From: Brasenia schreberi
Taxonomy: Eukaryota > Streptophyta > Magnoliopsida > Nymphaeales > Cabombaceae
Direction: 5' to 3'
NCBI GenBank assembly: GCA_036023115.1
Contig: JAYKKT010000086.1
Location: forward strand, 13,221,501-13,285,500
Length of the DNA stretch: 64,000 nucleotides
Part shown: in pieces, positions 37,270 through 48,899 of the stretch
How the letters are laid out: each line of letters begins with the position of its first letter
Numbering within the stretch: the first letter of the stretch is position 1
Translations under genes and position numbers: made by a program
Notes under the pieces: generated by a model
Database searches by the model: none
What the model was told of the DNA's origin: nothing
The model's input: the letters and a program-made list of their open reading frames with translations, nothing else

Positions 37270-38200
37270 CTGTCATTTATACTCCTTACGTCTTCTTTCC
37301 CTTCGACTTTTGCTAATCTATATATCCATCCTGAAAGAACCTTCGATACTATATATGGTCTATCTCAATTAAGAGACCATTTTTCAAATTGTGGGTCTTT
37401 TAGGCTACTGGCAGGATGATCATTCAAACTAAATCTCTCTCTTTGAACTATTTAATTCAAATATGTTTATTGTATGGTCGAACAACTTTCTACTTATTAG
37501 CAAGTAAATTATTGAATACCATCAAGTGACCTTCATCCACTGAATCAAGTTCCATCATTAATAATTGTAAATATTCATCGAGTTGTAAATTATTCTACTT
37601 GATTACCAGTAAAGGCCTAACATTATTCTTCATCAGTGACACCGCATCCTATCGATACATAAGTCAAAATGGAGTCATGTCGGTTACTGAAACTCTAAAG
37701 TTTCGGTATGCCTAGAGGACTTCAAGTAACACTTCGTGCCATTTCTATGATTGTCCTCGAGAGACTTCTTAATCAAATAAATAATCACTCTATTGGTAAT
37801 CTCGACTTTACAATTCTCCTATGCATAATACATGGTTGAATGTACCAACTTAATACCAAAATTCTTGAGAAAAGCCGTTACCTTTTCTCTTGTAAACATT
37901 ATTCCTTGATTAGCACACTTGATGAACTTGATTAGCTTATCTTGGGTCACCATCTTCAATGATAACTTGATCACCTCATCTTGGGTGTAGTTATATAGTC
38001 GGTGCTTTCTATAAGTGATCAAAACATTGGCACTCTTGATGCCCACTTGCATAACTGATACAATCTTGATGTATAGTTGGCTAATAATACCCATGTCGAT
38101 ATATCAATCACTTTATTTTAGGCTTTCATCGATGAGTCTTACAAATTCCTTCATGAACTTTAGTCATCACCGTTTGCACTTCATTTCTACTCAAACATCT
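37270..38200 (-). pseudogene. Tat integrase, decayed
   Basis: The minus-strand frame 38094-37819 resembles the integrase core, ending EKVTAFLKNFGIKLVHSTMY, where intact elements have ..CE.FKIKHRNSTPYRPQ. Broken frames downstream give pieces such as EVEI.NRVI and WSLNWDRPYIV.KVLSG near 37340 (compare the C-terminal motif NWEGPYIVKKV). Catalytic acidic residues cannot be placed with confidence. Confidence 0.65.
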
Positions 38201-38353
38201 CAAAAGTAAGCCCTGATGGCTTCACTTATATAATTCACCATCCAACAAAATATAGTTTAATACCCTATGTCGAGTCTCAATATCCTAGCAATGTGAGGGT
38301 TGATTCAAACATTTCATCAATGCATATCTCCAGTCATGAGATTCTTCCATCTC

Positions 38354-38700
38354 CTAAATTGAGGCTGTCATTGGTTGGGATCCACATATTGCTTTATGAC
38401 CCAAAGTGTTATGGGCTAAATTATTTGCTACTTGATTTTTATTTCTAGGAATGTATGATAGTTTTACTTCTAGAAAGGTTCCCAACAAATCTTTTCTGTG
38501 TTGATGCAAGTGTTGTAAGTTCAAACTAAGGCATTGATAATCCCTTGTTAATTGACTTAGCATTACATAAGAGTCACCATAAATATCTACCTTTCTTGCC
38601 CCAACAATGAAAACCAAACGAATAGTACAGACGCCAATTCCCACACCTTGAAATATCAAACATAACCGACCAAGTATGTTGAGTTGCCATATTATGTGCT
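38354..38700 (-). pseudogene. Tat RNase H (second, archaeal-type), decayed
   Basis: Frame 38659-38354 on the minus strand reads VDIYGDSYVMLSQLTRDYQ, LNLQHLHQHRKDLL and KLSYIPRNKNQVANNLAHN, matching ..GDS.LVI.Q..GEW.., Y....L... and ..YIPR..N..ADALA.. of the extra RNase H typical of Tat/Athila-side gypsy elements. It is one of the better preserved domains. Confidence 0.75.
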
Positions 38701-39199
38701 ACTTCTAAAGGATTTGTGGCCTTGATGCATACAAAATGTACCAAAAAGTCAAATATTGCTTGACCCTTTACTGCTTTGAGAGGTCAATCTCTCAAATCAA
38801 AATGGTACAATTTGATTTCTCACTTAACTAGCCTACCTTGAAGAGTTGGGTGGCCAAGTATCAATTTTGCTTATCACCTATACTTCAGTTGTGAGAAGGT
38901 AATGTTCTAATTTTATACAAGTGTAGTACAAGGCCAAACATATCCTTTCAATCGGAGAATATTAGGATTTTACATTAGTGAGAATTCGGCTCAAATAGGC
39001 ATGCTCAATATTGTCTTCAGTGTCCTACACCATGAGGGCACTAATGGAATTTTTTGTAGTGGCTATATAATTTCAACGGTTTAACAAAAATCGAGGGTAC
39101 CAAAACATACAGTTTTTCTAGATACTCCTTAATCCTCTCAAACATCAACTATTGCTCTTTACTCCATGCAAAGTCATCTACATCCTTCAACTTTAATAG

Positions 39200-40200
39200 T
39201 GATGTTAAAGGAGTCATCTTACTTGTTGTGTTATAAATAAAGCATCACAAATAACTGACATGTCTAATGAAACTTTGTAATTCCTTCTTTCTATTGGGCA
39301 GTCATGCATCGATGATGGCCTTGACCTTGTTTGGGTCAAACTTGATCCCTTTTTATGTACCAAAAAATCCAGAAAGTGTCCAATAGAAACTGCAAAAGTA
39401 TACTTGCTAGGATCCATTTTTAAGCATTGCCTCCACATTCACTCAAAACCCTCCTCAAAATTGAACATATACTACTTGAAAGTCTTAGATTTGGCAACAA
39501 TATCATCGATGTATATCTCCATGTTTTTTCAATTAAATCATAAAAAATACAGTCAATGCTCGTTGATATGTGGCACCAACATTCTTAAGTCCAAATGATA
39601 TTACTACCTACTTATAGATTCCTAATGCCAGGCATTGAAATATTGTCTTATACATGTCCTCAAGATTTACCTTAATTTGGTTATATCCTAAGCTTCAGCA
39701 ACTTGCACAACCAAGAATCATTCTTGTTAGACATGTTACCATTCATCTTTGTTGATCTCACTGCTCCTTCTAAAGCAAAGTTTACATCGATCAGAAGATC
39801 TACTGAGATGAAACTTGCCTCATCCTTTTGGTTAGAACTCCTTTTGGTTAGAACAATTTAATGTTGCTCCCCCTCTAACAAGAGGTGGAATCATGAGAAT
39901 GGAGCAATTTTCTACTTTTCCCCTAGCGGTTTAGTATGTCCCTTTTAGACTCGATAGAATGATGACCTGCCCATGACTATCCATGAGTCACCTTAGGCAT
40001 TGGTTGTAAATCGGCTAAGTCAAAAGTGAAACCATGGATAGTTAATTGATACAATCACATCTCTTCCATGACTTCACAAACAACAATGTAACTCACCGAA
40101 GATAAATAGAATAACATCTTAGAGGCCTTAACAAAGGGTGTAAAAGGATCTTCCTTTTTATTGATGACGACAACCTATTCACTAGTCCATAACATTAGTT
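39200..40200 (-). pseudogene. Tat reverse transcriptase, decayed
   Basis: The minus strand near 39524-39484 reads EIYIDDIVAKSKT, the YxDD active-site loop. Frame 39438-39214 continues with KMDPSKYTFAVSIGHFLDF and LVHKKGSSL, matching the RT motif ..MNP.KC.FGV..GKFLGF.VH.KGI. Upstream parts are only fragmentary. Confidence 0.75.
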
Positions 40201-42192
40201 TCTGATGTAACATTGAGGAAATACAATAATTTAAATGTATCTAATCTCAACCAAGTAGTAGAAATAACCCGGATTAGTATCAACCATGAAGAAAGAGGTA
40301 GCTAAAGTCTTTGAGTCTACCTTCACCTATGATTCCCATGGTAATTGATGGTTCCCTAAAAAATCTGACATTTTGAGTGTTTTAGAATCAAATCAACAGA
40401 TGTCCCCGATCTACCATAATGTGTTACTCAACATTATGTTTAATATAACATTGTCCACGAAAAGCCATTTAAAAGGGTGACCATTCACCTCTGTGGTAAT
40501 GTATAATGATCGTAAATATCTTGTCCCAATATTATGTGGTCTCTCAAATACCATCTCGATATTAACATTACTTACCAAAGCCATCTAGTTAGGTTCATCT
40601 GCCAAGAAATCATCTTTTGGAATCAACTGCATATATCCTCTAGGAGTGAATTTGCTAGCAAAATAATAATCATTCCTTTCAAAAAATATTACGTATCATC
40701 ATTGAATTTTTTTGAGAAATGTTACTACTAATCGTCATATCATTTGAGGTCATCCTCCTCAACAACTCCTAATTTTGGGTTACTACTAATCGGTGCCTCT
40801 AACCTTTTGACAACTTCGATCAACAATGAATTATATGCATTTACAATTGTTGTAGATCTTGAAAACTCACTTGTATTTGACTAAGTCTCTATTGCATGTT
40901 GTATCTTAAAGTTTGTTATAGATATTGACTCCAACATTTCCTCTTTTTATTCCTAGTTCTCTTCCTTGAAAACCTCAACCTCCTTTGCATGATCTATCAC
41001 ATATGCGTGAAGTCCTTCTCGCGACAAAGTGGTGAGAGCCTCTATCCTCCTTCTCATGTCTTTTTCTTTGAGATCATAAATAGCCCGCCAATCCTTCTTC
41101 CATTCAGTAAGAACTACTTCGACCCATTCATCTAGGTTTTCGGGTAGAAAATATAAGCACCTTTTAGACTAAGCATCCTACGTGTCCACTTTTGACTCAT
41201 CTACCCTTGTAGAATCTCTTGTTGAATGATCAAATAAATGTGAATCCCTTACATTCGTTTAAGGTATATCTAGCTCTGAGGGTCGAGAACTCAGTCTCCA
41301 TCTCTAGGGATAATCATTCTCTAACTCCTCATTGGAGTCGATAATGACTCAAAATGATTACTCAAATGATATCTTTTATGATCATTAAAGAGTCATCATA
41401 GTCCACTTGCCTACCAAACGAGGGTCAGGTGGATGATTGAGAATTCTCTAGCCATTGCTCAACTCTTGAGTAGTCGGCTCAAGGCAAGATCATTCGACCT
41501 CATGAAGAGAGATGGTTTTCTTTTCACAAAATATCCAATGAAGTCAAACCATTATGTACTCAGACCTCAACAATCAAGGCAGATGTTGACGATGCTGATG
41601 AAACATCGGCCTTGAGTCTCTCTCTCCGAAAGATACTTTGAGATCAAGAACAATGGGTCGCCATTCCTGTCAACTCAAGACAACCTTTTGATGATAGAAC
41701 TGACAATGTAGCTTTATGTGAAACCTTATGCTCTATCACGATTTCACTTGATGATTCCAATTAGGACATCCTTGAGTTTGTTAAGTGGGGCGACTTAAGA
41801 AGCAAATGGTTTTGAAAAAATCATGTTCATCAATTGCCTCCACTCTCTCACTAGATATGATGCATTTTGATCTTGTTTGATTGAAATACATATGTTGCAA
41901 CGATCTACTTCTCTCACTTGGAGTGAATTGAGTCTATTGTCCACGTTCCACTGTGATGGTGCATAGTGGCAACATATGACCCTCTTTCATTACAACTGAT
42001 ATAGGTGGAAACAGATTTGCTTCAATGTCAAGTTTCTTGTACGTTCATCTTTAATAGTTTGTTATATGATTGAACAAAACTAATTTATGCCATGAGATGT
42101 TAGATTGTGCCACTTGTAGTATCGTGGCATCTTCTTGAGCTCATCTTAGGATGATATTGAATGTTCTTTCGAAAAATAAATTTGTCGATAAT

Positions 42193-42993
42193 TCAAAAGC
42201 AACTTAAATATATGATCGTCTTTTGAGATGTTGAAAAGTTATGTTTCTTTCTCATCAACTTCTTTCTCTTTACCCTTTGATGTAGAAGAAAATTGCAAAC
42301 ATATGGAGGACACTCTATTAACTCGACAGTCATAACCTCAATCATGTAAGACTTGCCATCAATATCTTGCATCATATGTTTTAGAAAAGAAATCAAAGCT
42401 TGTCATTGATTATGCCTCAAGACTTCTCGCATGTTTCCTGATACATCTAGGATGCTTAGGATATATTAAACCTCTTCCACTTGGTTAGCCAATTGGACCA
42501 AAGTCAAACAAAAAATATTATGCTTAACCCCTCTTAATCTTTATGCATAGGCAATCCCACATGAAGGCCATATATTGGGCCTCAGTGAACTTCATTTGGA
42601 AACATGTAACCAACTCATAGAATTTCTCAAAGAAGACCTCTATAGTTTCTTTATCTTTTTTATGAAGTTTCGTTAAATTCATATGTGTTGATTGAGGACA
42701 AATCCTTTCTAGTACTTGAAAAATGTCTTTTGCATCTCATCCATAGTTTGGATGGACATGGATTTCAATGAAGTATACCAGGTAAAGGCTTGACTAGTGA
42801 GAGAAGGGACAAAAAGCTTAAGTTTGTGCATCTTACTATTACTCATCTCCTCACACTCGAGATTGAAGTGAGCCAAATATTTCCTTGGACATTTACTATC
42901 TTGTCCCAAAAAAATAGTAAACTTAACTTTGAAACCCCTCGAGATTTGTGCAAGCCTATCGACCCAGTGAGGGTATGGCTTATGATCTTTTAG
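42193..42993 (-). pseudogene. Tat gag, decayed
   Basis: Frame 42909-42709 on the minus strand contains RKYLAHFNLECEEMS, KLFVPSLTSQAFTWYTSLK and SIQTMDEMQKTFFKY, the retrotransposon gag pattern (FPSSL.G.A..WY..L...SI.TW.EM...F..Y). The rest is frameshifted. Confidence 0.75.
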
Positions 42994-43968
42994 TATCAGG
43001 AGTTTGTAGCTCTATTTCAAAAGCATTTAGAACTATGTTGATAACCACATCTCGATTCACCAGGACATCTTCTATCTAAAAAGGTTGATTCGGTATCGAA
43101 CACAAACCAATAGTTTGCTAGTTGAAACGGTACCTAATAGGGTTGAAAAAACAACCCTTCATGTTGATGTGTGACTTGAGATGGGGAATGAGAACCCAAA
43201 ATCTTGTGGCTATACCAATGGTAAAATGCTTATCCTGTTTGAGCCACCGTGAAGCTTGGAGAAACTAGAGGAACCGTAGGATGAGATCTTGGATAAGTAC
43301 CCTCTGACATTTGGTAAGTATCCCTCGATATATTAGATGGTGTCGAGGAAACATAGGGTTGGATAGTAGCAACTGTTTGAAACGATGAAACTGGGATCAA
43401 GAACATGAATGATCACTTAGTGATTTTTACTAATCCATATTGCAAGTTAGATCCTCAAGCTATGGATGGTACCAGAATGTTATGGCTCCCTATATAGGTA
43501 TCAAACATCGACACTCATTAGAATATTGTTTGAGCAACGGTTTCTACAACTTACCTTCATTTATCAACCAATAAATCTTGATCTCGAATGGTAGCCAATT
43601 GATTAGTGGTCATGATAGGCATGGTTTATGTCATTTGGTAGAACAAGGTAAGATCCCTAAACTGCCCCTATAACCAATCATTTGGTGGAACAAGGTTGTC
43701 TTAAGATCCCCAAACTGCCCCTATAACCAATCATTAACTAATGATCGAAAGTGTTCGAGAACATCTTTATTTAATTGAACATGAGGCATAGACAACATGT
43801 TCTCTCTTTGCTAGGGTGGTGGATGACTCACTAAATGGTTTAGACCAAGAGCTTAGCTTTGGCTTGGTGAAAGTGATGAATGATTAGTGTATGTGTTGAA
43901 AGATGTCATAGAGTAAACTCGACCAGATCAAATCTGTATAAACTGGGAAGCCCACGAATAATCATGTA

Positions 43969-43987
43969 GGCCCTATCGGATGTGCCA
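43969..43987 (-). other. putative primer binding site of the Tat element
   Basis: The minus strand reads TGGCACATCCGATAGGGCC four bases after the 5' LTR end. It resembles the TGGCGACTCC..TGGGGA type of primer site of Tat elements, with mutations. Confidence 0.45.
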
Positions 43988-43991
43988 AAGA

Positions 43992-44555
43992 TGTGTTATT
44001 TTTTAAAGTGATAGCTCTACATGATTGGCATAACATGGTGCATGCAACTAAAATGCTAGAAGACGAAAGGCATGCCAGAGAACTCTAACCCTCGTTCTCA
44101 AGGACACGAATGTATTGGGCAATGAAATGGGTTCTCGAGAATCTAATTATGCACATCTCGGTTGCCAATGGGGTTGCATACACTCGATATGTTAAGGAAA
44201 ATAAAAAGGCTATGTTACTTCAATTCCTAGAGAAAATAAAAGAAGGAAAAATTGGGTTTATATTATTAATTTTTGGATACTATCTTTGATTACACATGTT
44301 TATTTATAGACTTTCATGCAAACAACAAATATCACTTAAAACCTTTGAATGTGATTTATGATAATTTTTCACTTCTTTATTCATGCCACTCTTCTCACTG
44401 CCATGTCCATTAAAGTATGTCAATTAACCGCAAGATCCATAAGATCAGCTTAGAGTAATGAGTAGGTCTCACATGCTTGAAGTCGTAACTCTTCACGAGC
44501 CATGTGCCTCTTTCTTTTTCAAAATTTTTCGTCTTTTACCACTTATCTTTATACA
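43992..44555 (-). repeat. 5' LTR of Tat element
   Basis: A direct repeat of 30951-31538, shorter by a small deletion near its outer end. Its outer end lies 466 bases upstream of the PPR start codon; LTR transcription would run leftwards, away from that gene. Confidence 0.7.
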
Positions 44556-45021
44556 TTTTCGCACAAAAATGGGACAGGAATGAACCCCATACAATAACGA
44601 GAGTCCACGGTTTAAACAGTTCCGAGTCCCAGTACGGCTCTTTAAACTATGGTTGCAGGCAGTTTCGCGAGTTCGACTCGTAGGTCCAATTTCACGTACG
44701 AGATCGCTGAACACGTTGTGGAGCTTACCGATCTCGCATAAAAGAGCTCCCTTGACAAGCATCATACTAACCTGTATAGACAAGGATTTCTGTTATCCCA
44801 AGTTAACGGCCGTGGTTGATCTTGTGTCAAGAGGATCTTGTGAAGTGTAGGTTTTGAGAGGGACTTCTAAAAAATTGCCCTTTCGATTGATTATTTGCAT
44901 CTAGAAAGCTGGACGAATCTCTAGTCTCCACAATCAGCAGAGAAAACAATGCGGAGACTTCTTTTTTCGAAAGATTTTGATCAATTTTGGAGGATCAAAA
45001 CATCCCCTAATTGCAATCGAG
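44556..45021 (+). other. PPR gene upstream region
   Basis: The only non-transposon sequence upstream of the PPR gene. It includes an upstream ATG at 44949 in a different frame (context ACAATGC) that opens 67 codons beginning MRRLLFSKDFDQFW and overlaps the PPR frame to 45152. No TATA box stands out. Confidence 0.5.
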
Positions 45022-46638
45022 ATGAGTTGCTTCACGAGATCACCGCACCATCTTCAGATTTACGAGAATTACTTTGGCAGTTTATTGCGGAGCTGCACGA
45101 AATCGAAATCTCTTCGTCAAGGCAAGCAGATCCATGCCCAAATGCTTGTTAGCGGATTACTCGTTCATGTTGAATCCTTGCAATCGAAACTTCTGGGGGT
45201 CTATGCGTGTTTTGGGTATCTTCATTATGCAGAGCATGTTTTTGTTGAAATGACAAAACCAAGTGTCTTTGCTTGGAATTGGATGATTTTGGGCTCTGCA
45301 TTTCATGGGAGTTGCCCGGATGCCATTCATTGGTTTTCGATGATGCAAAGAGCCGACGTGTTCGCTAACAGATATACGTTTCCTTCGGTTCTAAAGGCGA
45401 TTATTGGTCTAATGGAAATTGAGAAAGGCAAACAAGTACATTGTTCTGTAATCACTAGAGGCTTTCAGTTGGAAGTGTCTGTAGCAAATTCTCTTGTTGA
45501 TATGTACGCTAAATGCAGGGATTTGCGCTCTGCATGTCAAGTGTTCGATGAAATGCTACATCGAGATGTTGCGACTTGGACCATCATTATTTGTGGTTAT
45601 GCACAAAGTGGGAGGCTTCGAGATTCGAAAAGGCTATTTTCTAGGATGAGAAGCGAAGTAGAGCCAAATGAGTTTACGTGGAATGCAATGGTTGCTGCCT
45701 GTGCTGAGAGTGGTGATTGTCGAGCAGCTTTTGATTTCTTTAATCAAATGAAGAAGGAAGGAGTCGAACCAAATGAAGTCACCTGGAATGCCATTATTGC
45801 GGGGTTTTGTCGAAATGATAAGGAATCCATGGCTCTGAAACTGTTTGCGGAAATTGTGGTTTTAGGATTGAAGCCCAATGCAGTTACCGTTGCCAGTGTG
45901 CTCCCTGCATGTGGAAACATGGGGATGTTGGGCAACGGAAAACAGATCCATTCTTTCAGTTACAGGTGCGGATTGGAGAGGAACGTGCATGTCATCACGG
46001 CACTCATTGACATGTATGCAAAGTGCGGCAGTGTTAGCAATGCCCGGAATGTATTTGATCAACTGCCAGAGAAAACTGTTCCTTGCTGGAATGCTATGAT
46101 TGGGTGCTACGGAAAGCATGGCCAAGTTGAAATGGCATTCGAACTATTTGAGCAAATGCAGAAACTGGGTTTAGACCCTAACCAAGTGACATTCACCACT
46201 ATCCTTTCCTCATGCAGCCACAGCGGGCTTGTTGAGAAAGGATTAGAAGTGTTCAGCCTTATGAGAGACAATTACACAGAGGAGATTACTCAGGAGCATT
46301 ATGCTTGCATGGTCGATCTTCTAGGCCGGTCAGGTTGGCTCATTGAAGCTTATGAGCTAGTAAGAAGCATGCCCATGCCAATTAGTGAGTCTGTGGTAGG
46401 TGCATTCTTGGGTGGTTGTAGAGTTCATGGGAGAACTGATCTGTCTGAGAAATTGGCAAATGAAATGATAGTAAAGATGGGATATAACAACTCGAGCTGT
46501 TTCATGAATTTGTCCAACATTTATGCGACGGCTGGCAAGTGGGAGGAGGTTGAAGATGTGAGGAAAGTCATGAAGGTTAAGAGAGTTCACAAGAAGCCTG
46601 GGTGCAGTTGGGTTGAGATGAGAAACGTTGGTGTATAA
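45022..46638 (+). CDS. PLS-class PPR protein, E subgroup
   Basis: An intronless frame of 538 codons from ATG 45022 to TAA. PPR proteins bind organelle RNA, one base per repeat; those with E domains usually assist C-to-U editing in mitochondria or plastids. Tandem P, L and S repeats fill residues 14 to about 455: KQIHAQMLVSGL, NSLVDMYAKC, VFDEMLHRDVATWTIIICGY, VEPNEFTWNAMVAAC, VEPNEVTWNAIIAGF, ALIDMYAKCGSVSNA and VTFTTILSSCSHSGLVEKG. The E motifs follow (HYACMVDLLGRSGWL.EA, then SNIYATAGKWEEV and KKPGCSWVEM), and the protein ends at once, with no E+ or DYW domain, so it would need a partner deaminase. The frame is open upstream to 44905 without another ATG. ATG 44949, one frame off, encodes MRRLLFSKDF, which looks like a targeting leader, so a one-base indel between 44949 and 45022 is possible. 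No stops inside: likely functional. Confidence 0.92.
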   Translation: MSCFTRSPHHLQIYENYFGSLLRSCTKSKSLRQGKQIHAQMLVSGLLVHVESLQSKLLGVYACFGYLHYAEHVFVEMTKPSVFAWNWMILGSAFHGSCPDAIHWFSMMQRADVFANRYTFPSVLKAIIGLMEIEKGKQVHCSVITRGFQLEVSVANSLVDMYAKCRDLRSACQVFDEMLHRDVATWTIIICGYAQSGRLRDSKRLFSRMRSEVEPNEFTWNAMVAACAESGDCRAAFDFFNQMKKEGVEPNEVTWNAIIAGFCRNDKESMALKLFAEIVVLGLKPNAVTVASVLPACGNMGMLGNGKQIHSFSYRCGLERNVHVITALIDMYAKCGSVSNARNVFDQLPEKTVPCWNAMIGCYGKHGQVEMAFELFEQMQKLGLDPNQVTFTTILSSCSHSGLVEKGLEVFSLMRDNYTEEITQEHYACMVDLLGRSGWLIEAYELVRSMPMPISESVVGAFLGGCRVHGRTDLSEKLANEMIVKMGYNNSSCFMNLSNIYATAGKWEEVEDVRKVMKVKRVHKKPGCSWVEMRNVGV

Positions 46639-47540
46639 TTAAATCTAGGTGTGCTAAATCTGGATACGGTTGCATGCTTGGCTTCTCTATGCGAATGAGA
46701 GGTCAATTATAATAGGTGATGATCTGAATCGATATTTCTCTCTTACCTTACATGAAATGACCTATCTCAGTTCCCTGAGTTAGAAAGCCGAAGATCTCCA
46801 GCCTCAAGAGCTTCTACAGCCCTGATTGTGAAGTCTGGTCGATGTGCCATCGTCTTCTCCCTCCTAGACGTCACAAGTTCAATTTCCAGATATGCCTAGA
46901 CTTCACTGGGTCGATAACAAGTTTGGATCAGGTGATCTGGATATCGTGATCTAGCATCTTTGATGTTATGATTTAGTGGCCCGTTGGGAATTAGTGGATG
47001 TCGGCTTTTTGTCTCTGACTTGTGTTGGAAGGTTATCATAATACGAGGCTGGTTTTGCTGAAGCCAAATCCTTAATGCAATTTATTTTATAATATTTAAC
47101 AGGTTTTCAGGTACTCCCGACCCAGTTTGCCACCAAACCAAGTTTTTCGCCCACTACAAGGGGTTATTGTGATCACTTTTAAGTTATACTGTATTTAAGA
47201 TATTGCCTAAAGGAATTAATCATGCGTTGTGGTTTGCTTCTGTCATGTCTCAGTATTTTTACTGTATGCGGTAAGTTCAGGGACGCATCCCTTACCACAA
47301 AATAGCTATATCTCCCACCGAAGCTTAATTGAGATTCTTTTTTTGGTACAACGGGGAGCTCGAAGTCAGATGCACATCCTGGGAATGGAACTGATAACCT
47401 TCATCCTCTGAGTTGATCTGCTAGAGAGGTGAGCTATTTCTAGTTGTGCGAAACTGAACCGAGAATTTGCTTTTCTGAGATGACGAAAGAAAATTTAATT
47501 GGTGATTCCTTCTTCCGTTTTCTTTGCACAAAATTAGGGG
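46639..47540. other. PPR 3' flank, no gene seen
   Basis: No further coding signal. Around 47330-47440 a block with GGTACAACGGGGAG and a TCTGCTAGAGAGGTGAGC tail resembles short dispersed repeats (another GTTACAACGGGGAG occurs at 59017-59030), perhaps a SINE- or MITE-like element. Confidence 0.4.
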
Positions 47541-47680
47541 TCGCAATTTTACGTCGTAGTTCGTGTTTATTTCATGCTTGTGTCGTAAAGAAGTCAACCC
47601 GAAATGTGACTTTCAGTAGACATAAGCATAACACAGAACATGCATACCCATCATCTAATCATAGAGTTTCGGGTTGCCTA
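47541..47680. repeat. short dispersed repeat with inverted ends, copy A
   Basis: The core 47595-47676 begins CAACCCGAAA and ends TTTCGGGTTG, a perfect 10-bp inverted pair around about 60 bases. The same core, plus about 50 bases to its left (TTTATTTCATGCTTGTG.CG), recurs at 54200-54332 in the same orientation. Confidence 0.8.
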
Positions 47681-48899
47681 CCTATCTGGGTTACCTGTTT
47701 CATCTTTTATTTTTCCAAGTTGCGTTCATGTTGTGTCATTTCGTCCTTTTGTCATAAGTACGTCAACTTGAAGATGACCCAAATTTCCTTGGCGCGACAG
47801 TCCTGAATGGGCATAAAAACAACATGAAACATATATTCTCAAACTTTTCAGGTCATGCCCAAACGTGATCAACAATTTTGTGTTCATATAGCGTCACCTT
47901 TGTGTGGTGAACCAATGGTGGATGTAGAAGTTCTTGGGTTGGGTGAATAACCTTGGACACTGTTAAAGGTAGAGTGAACAATTTACTGTAGCTCATGGAC
48001 TAAGTCATGGGTTGTGTTGAGGATTGATACGCACACACCTTTTATACTATTTATACACACTTTTTTTTGTATTTTTGAAAATACCTTTAGTAATTTTAAC
48101 TAATTATTAGACTACCCTTTAGAGAAAAAATCTACTCTCTCCTCCTTCACAAACCGGCATTTGTTGTCCAGTTTCACCTGTTCCACCATCCATTCTTCAC
48201 TTCCCAGCCTATTTCAGCCACTTATTATTCGATCTACAGTCATTTTCAATAAAAGGGAGAATTAAAATCCATTAAAAAAAGAAGAAGAAGAAATAGGAAG
48301 AAAAAAGAAAAAGTAAATAAGAAAGTTGATTTGAAGGGAGATTCGTCGATTTAGTATATTGTTTATTTGATTTTGGTTTTTCCATTTTATTGATTGATTT
48401 TTTCGTCATTTTCTTATTGACAAACCATCAGGAGTCGTAGTGCAAACGCATCTCCCATGTAGCAAGAACTATATCCCAAGTATGTCTCTCTTGTTTTGAT
48501 TTGATTAAATAATTTTACTTTTTTACTGTAAAGATATGACTCTTAGAGTGTAAGTAAAAAAACGTAACGTCACCAGTTCATCTAGAAGACAATGTCATAT
48601 TATACTGAGGACGATGTCACATACGACAACGAAGAGAAGAAGATATTGTGACACAAATCAGTCCTTCACAAAACAAGGTGGATATATCAACCTCAAAAAT
48701 TGATATAAATATTGTAGAGAGTGATGATAGGGATCCCCTCGTATGGAAGGTACTCACTATTCCAACTATGTAAATGTAAATTTACAAACATTATGAAAAG
48801 TCGTAACAACCCACATAAGGCATATTGTTGGCAAAACATAGCTAGCGAAGAGAACGGATGAAAAGCTCGGTAATTGGATTGGGATTGTATATATGAGTG
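47681..48899. other. intergenic, no gene seen
   Basis: AT-rich sequence with a GAA-rich purine tract near 48270-48320. No gene recognised. Confidence 0.4.

Larger units (their letters stand above)
30951..44555 (-). mobile_element. Tat-type Ty3/gypsy retrotransposon, old, about 13.6 kb
   Basis: Two diverged direct repeats (30951-31538 and 43992-44555) bracket, in minus-strand order, gag (about 43.0-42.2 kb), reverse transcriptase with YIDD (about 40.2-39.2 kb), an extra RNase H of the Tat/Ogre kind (38659-38354) and integrase (about 38.2-37.27 kb). About 5.7 kb of non-gag-pol sequence follows before the 3' LTR, holding reading frames on the opposite strand. This layout (large size, second RNase H, antisense extra frames 3' of pol) is characteristic of the Tat lineage. 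Every domain has stops. No convincing target duplication was found, so the outer ends are approximate. Confidence 0.8.

Noticed and set aside
44977..45021. Upstream start of the PPR frame at 44977
   Set aside because: The codon there is TTG, not ATG; the first in-frame ATG is 45022.
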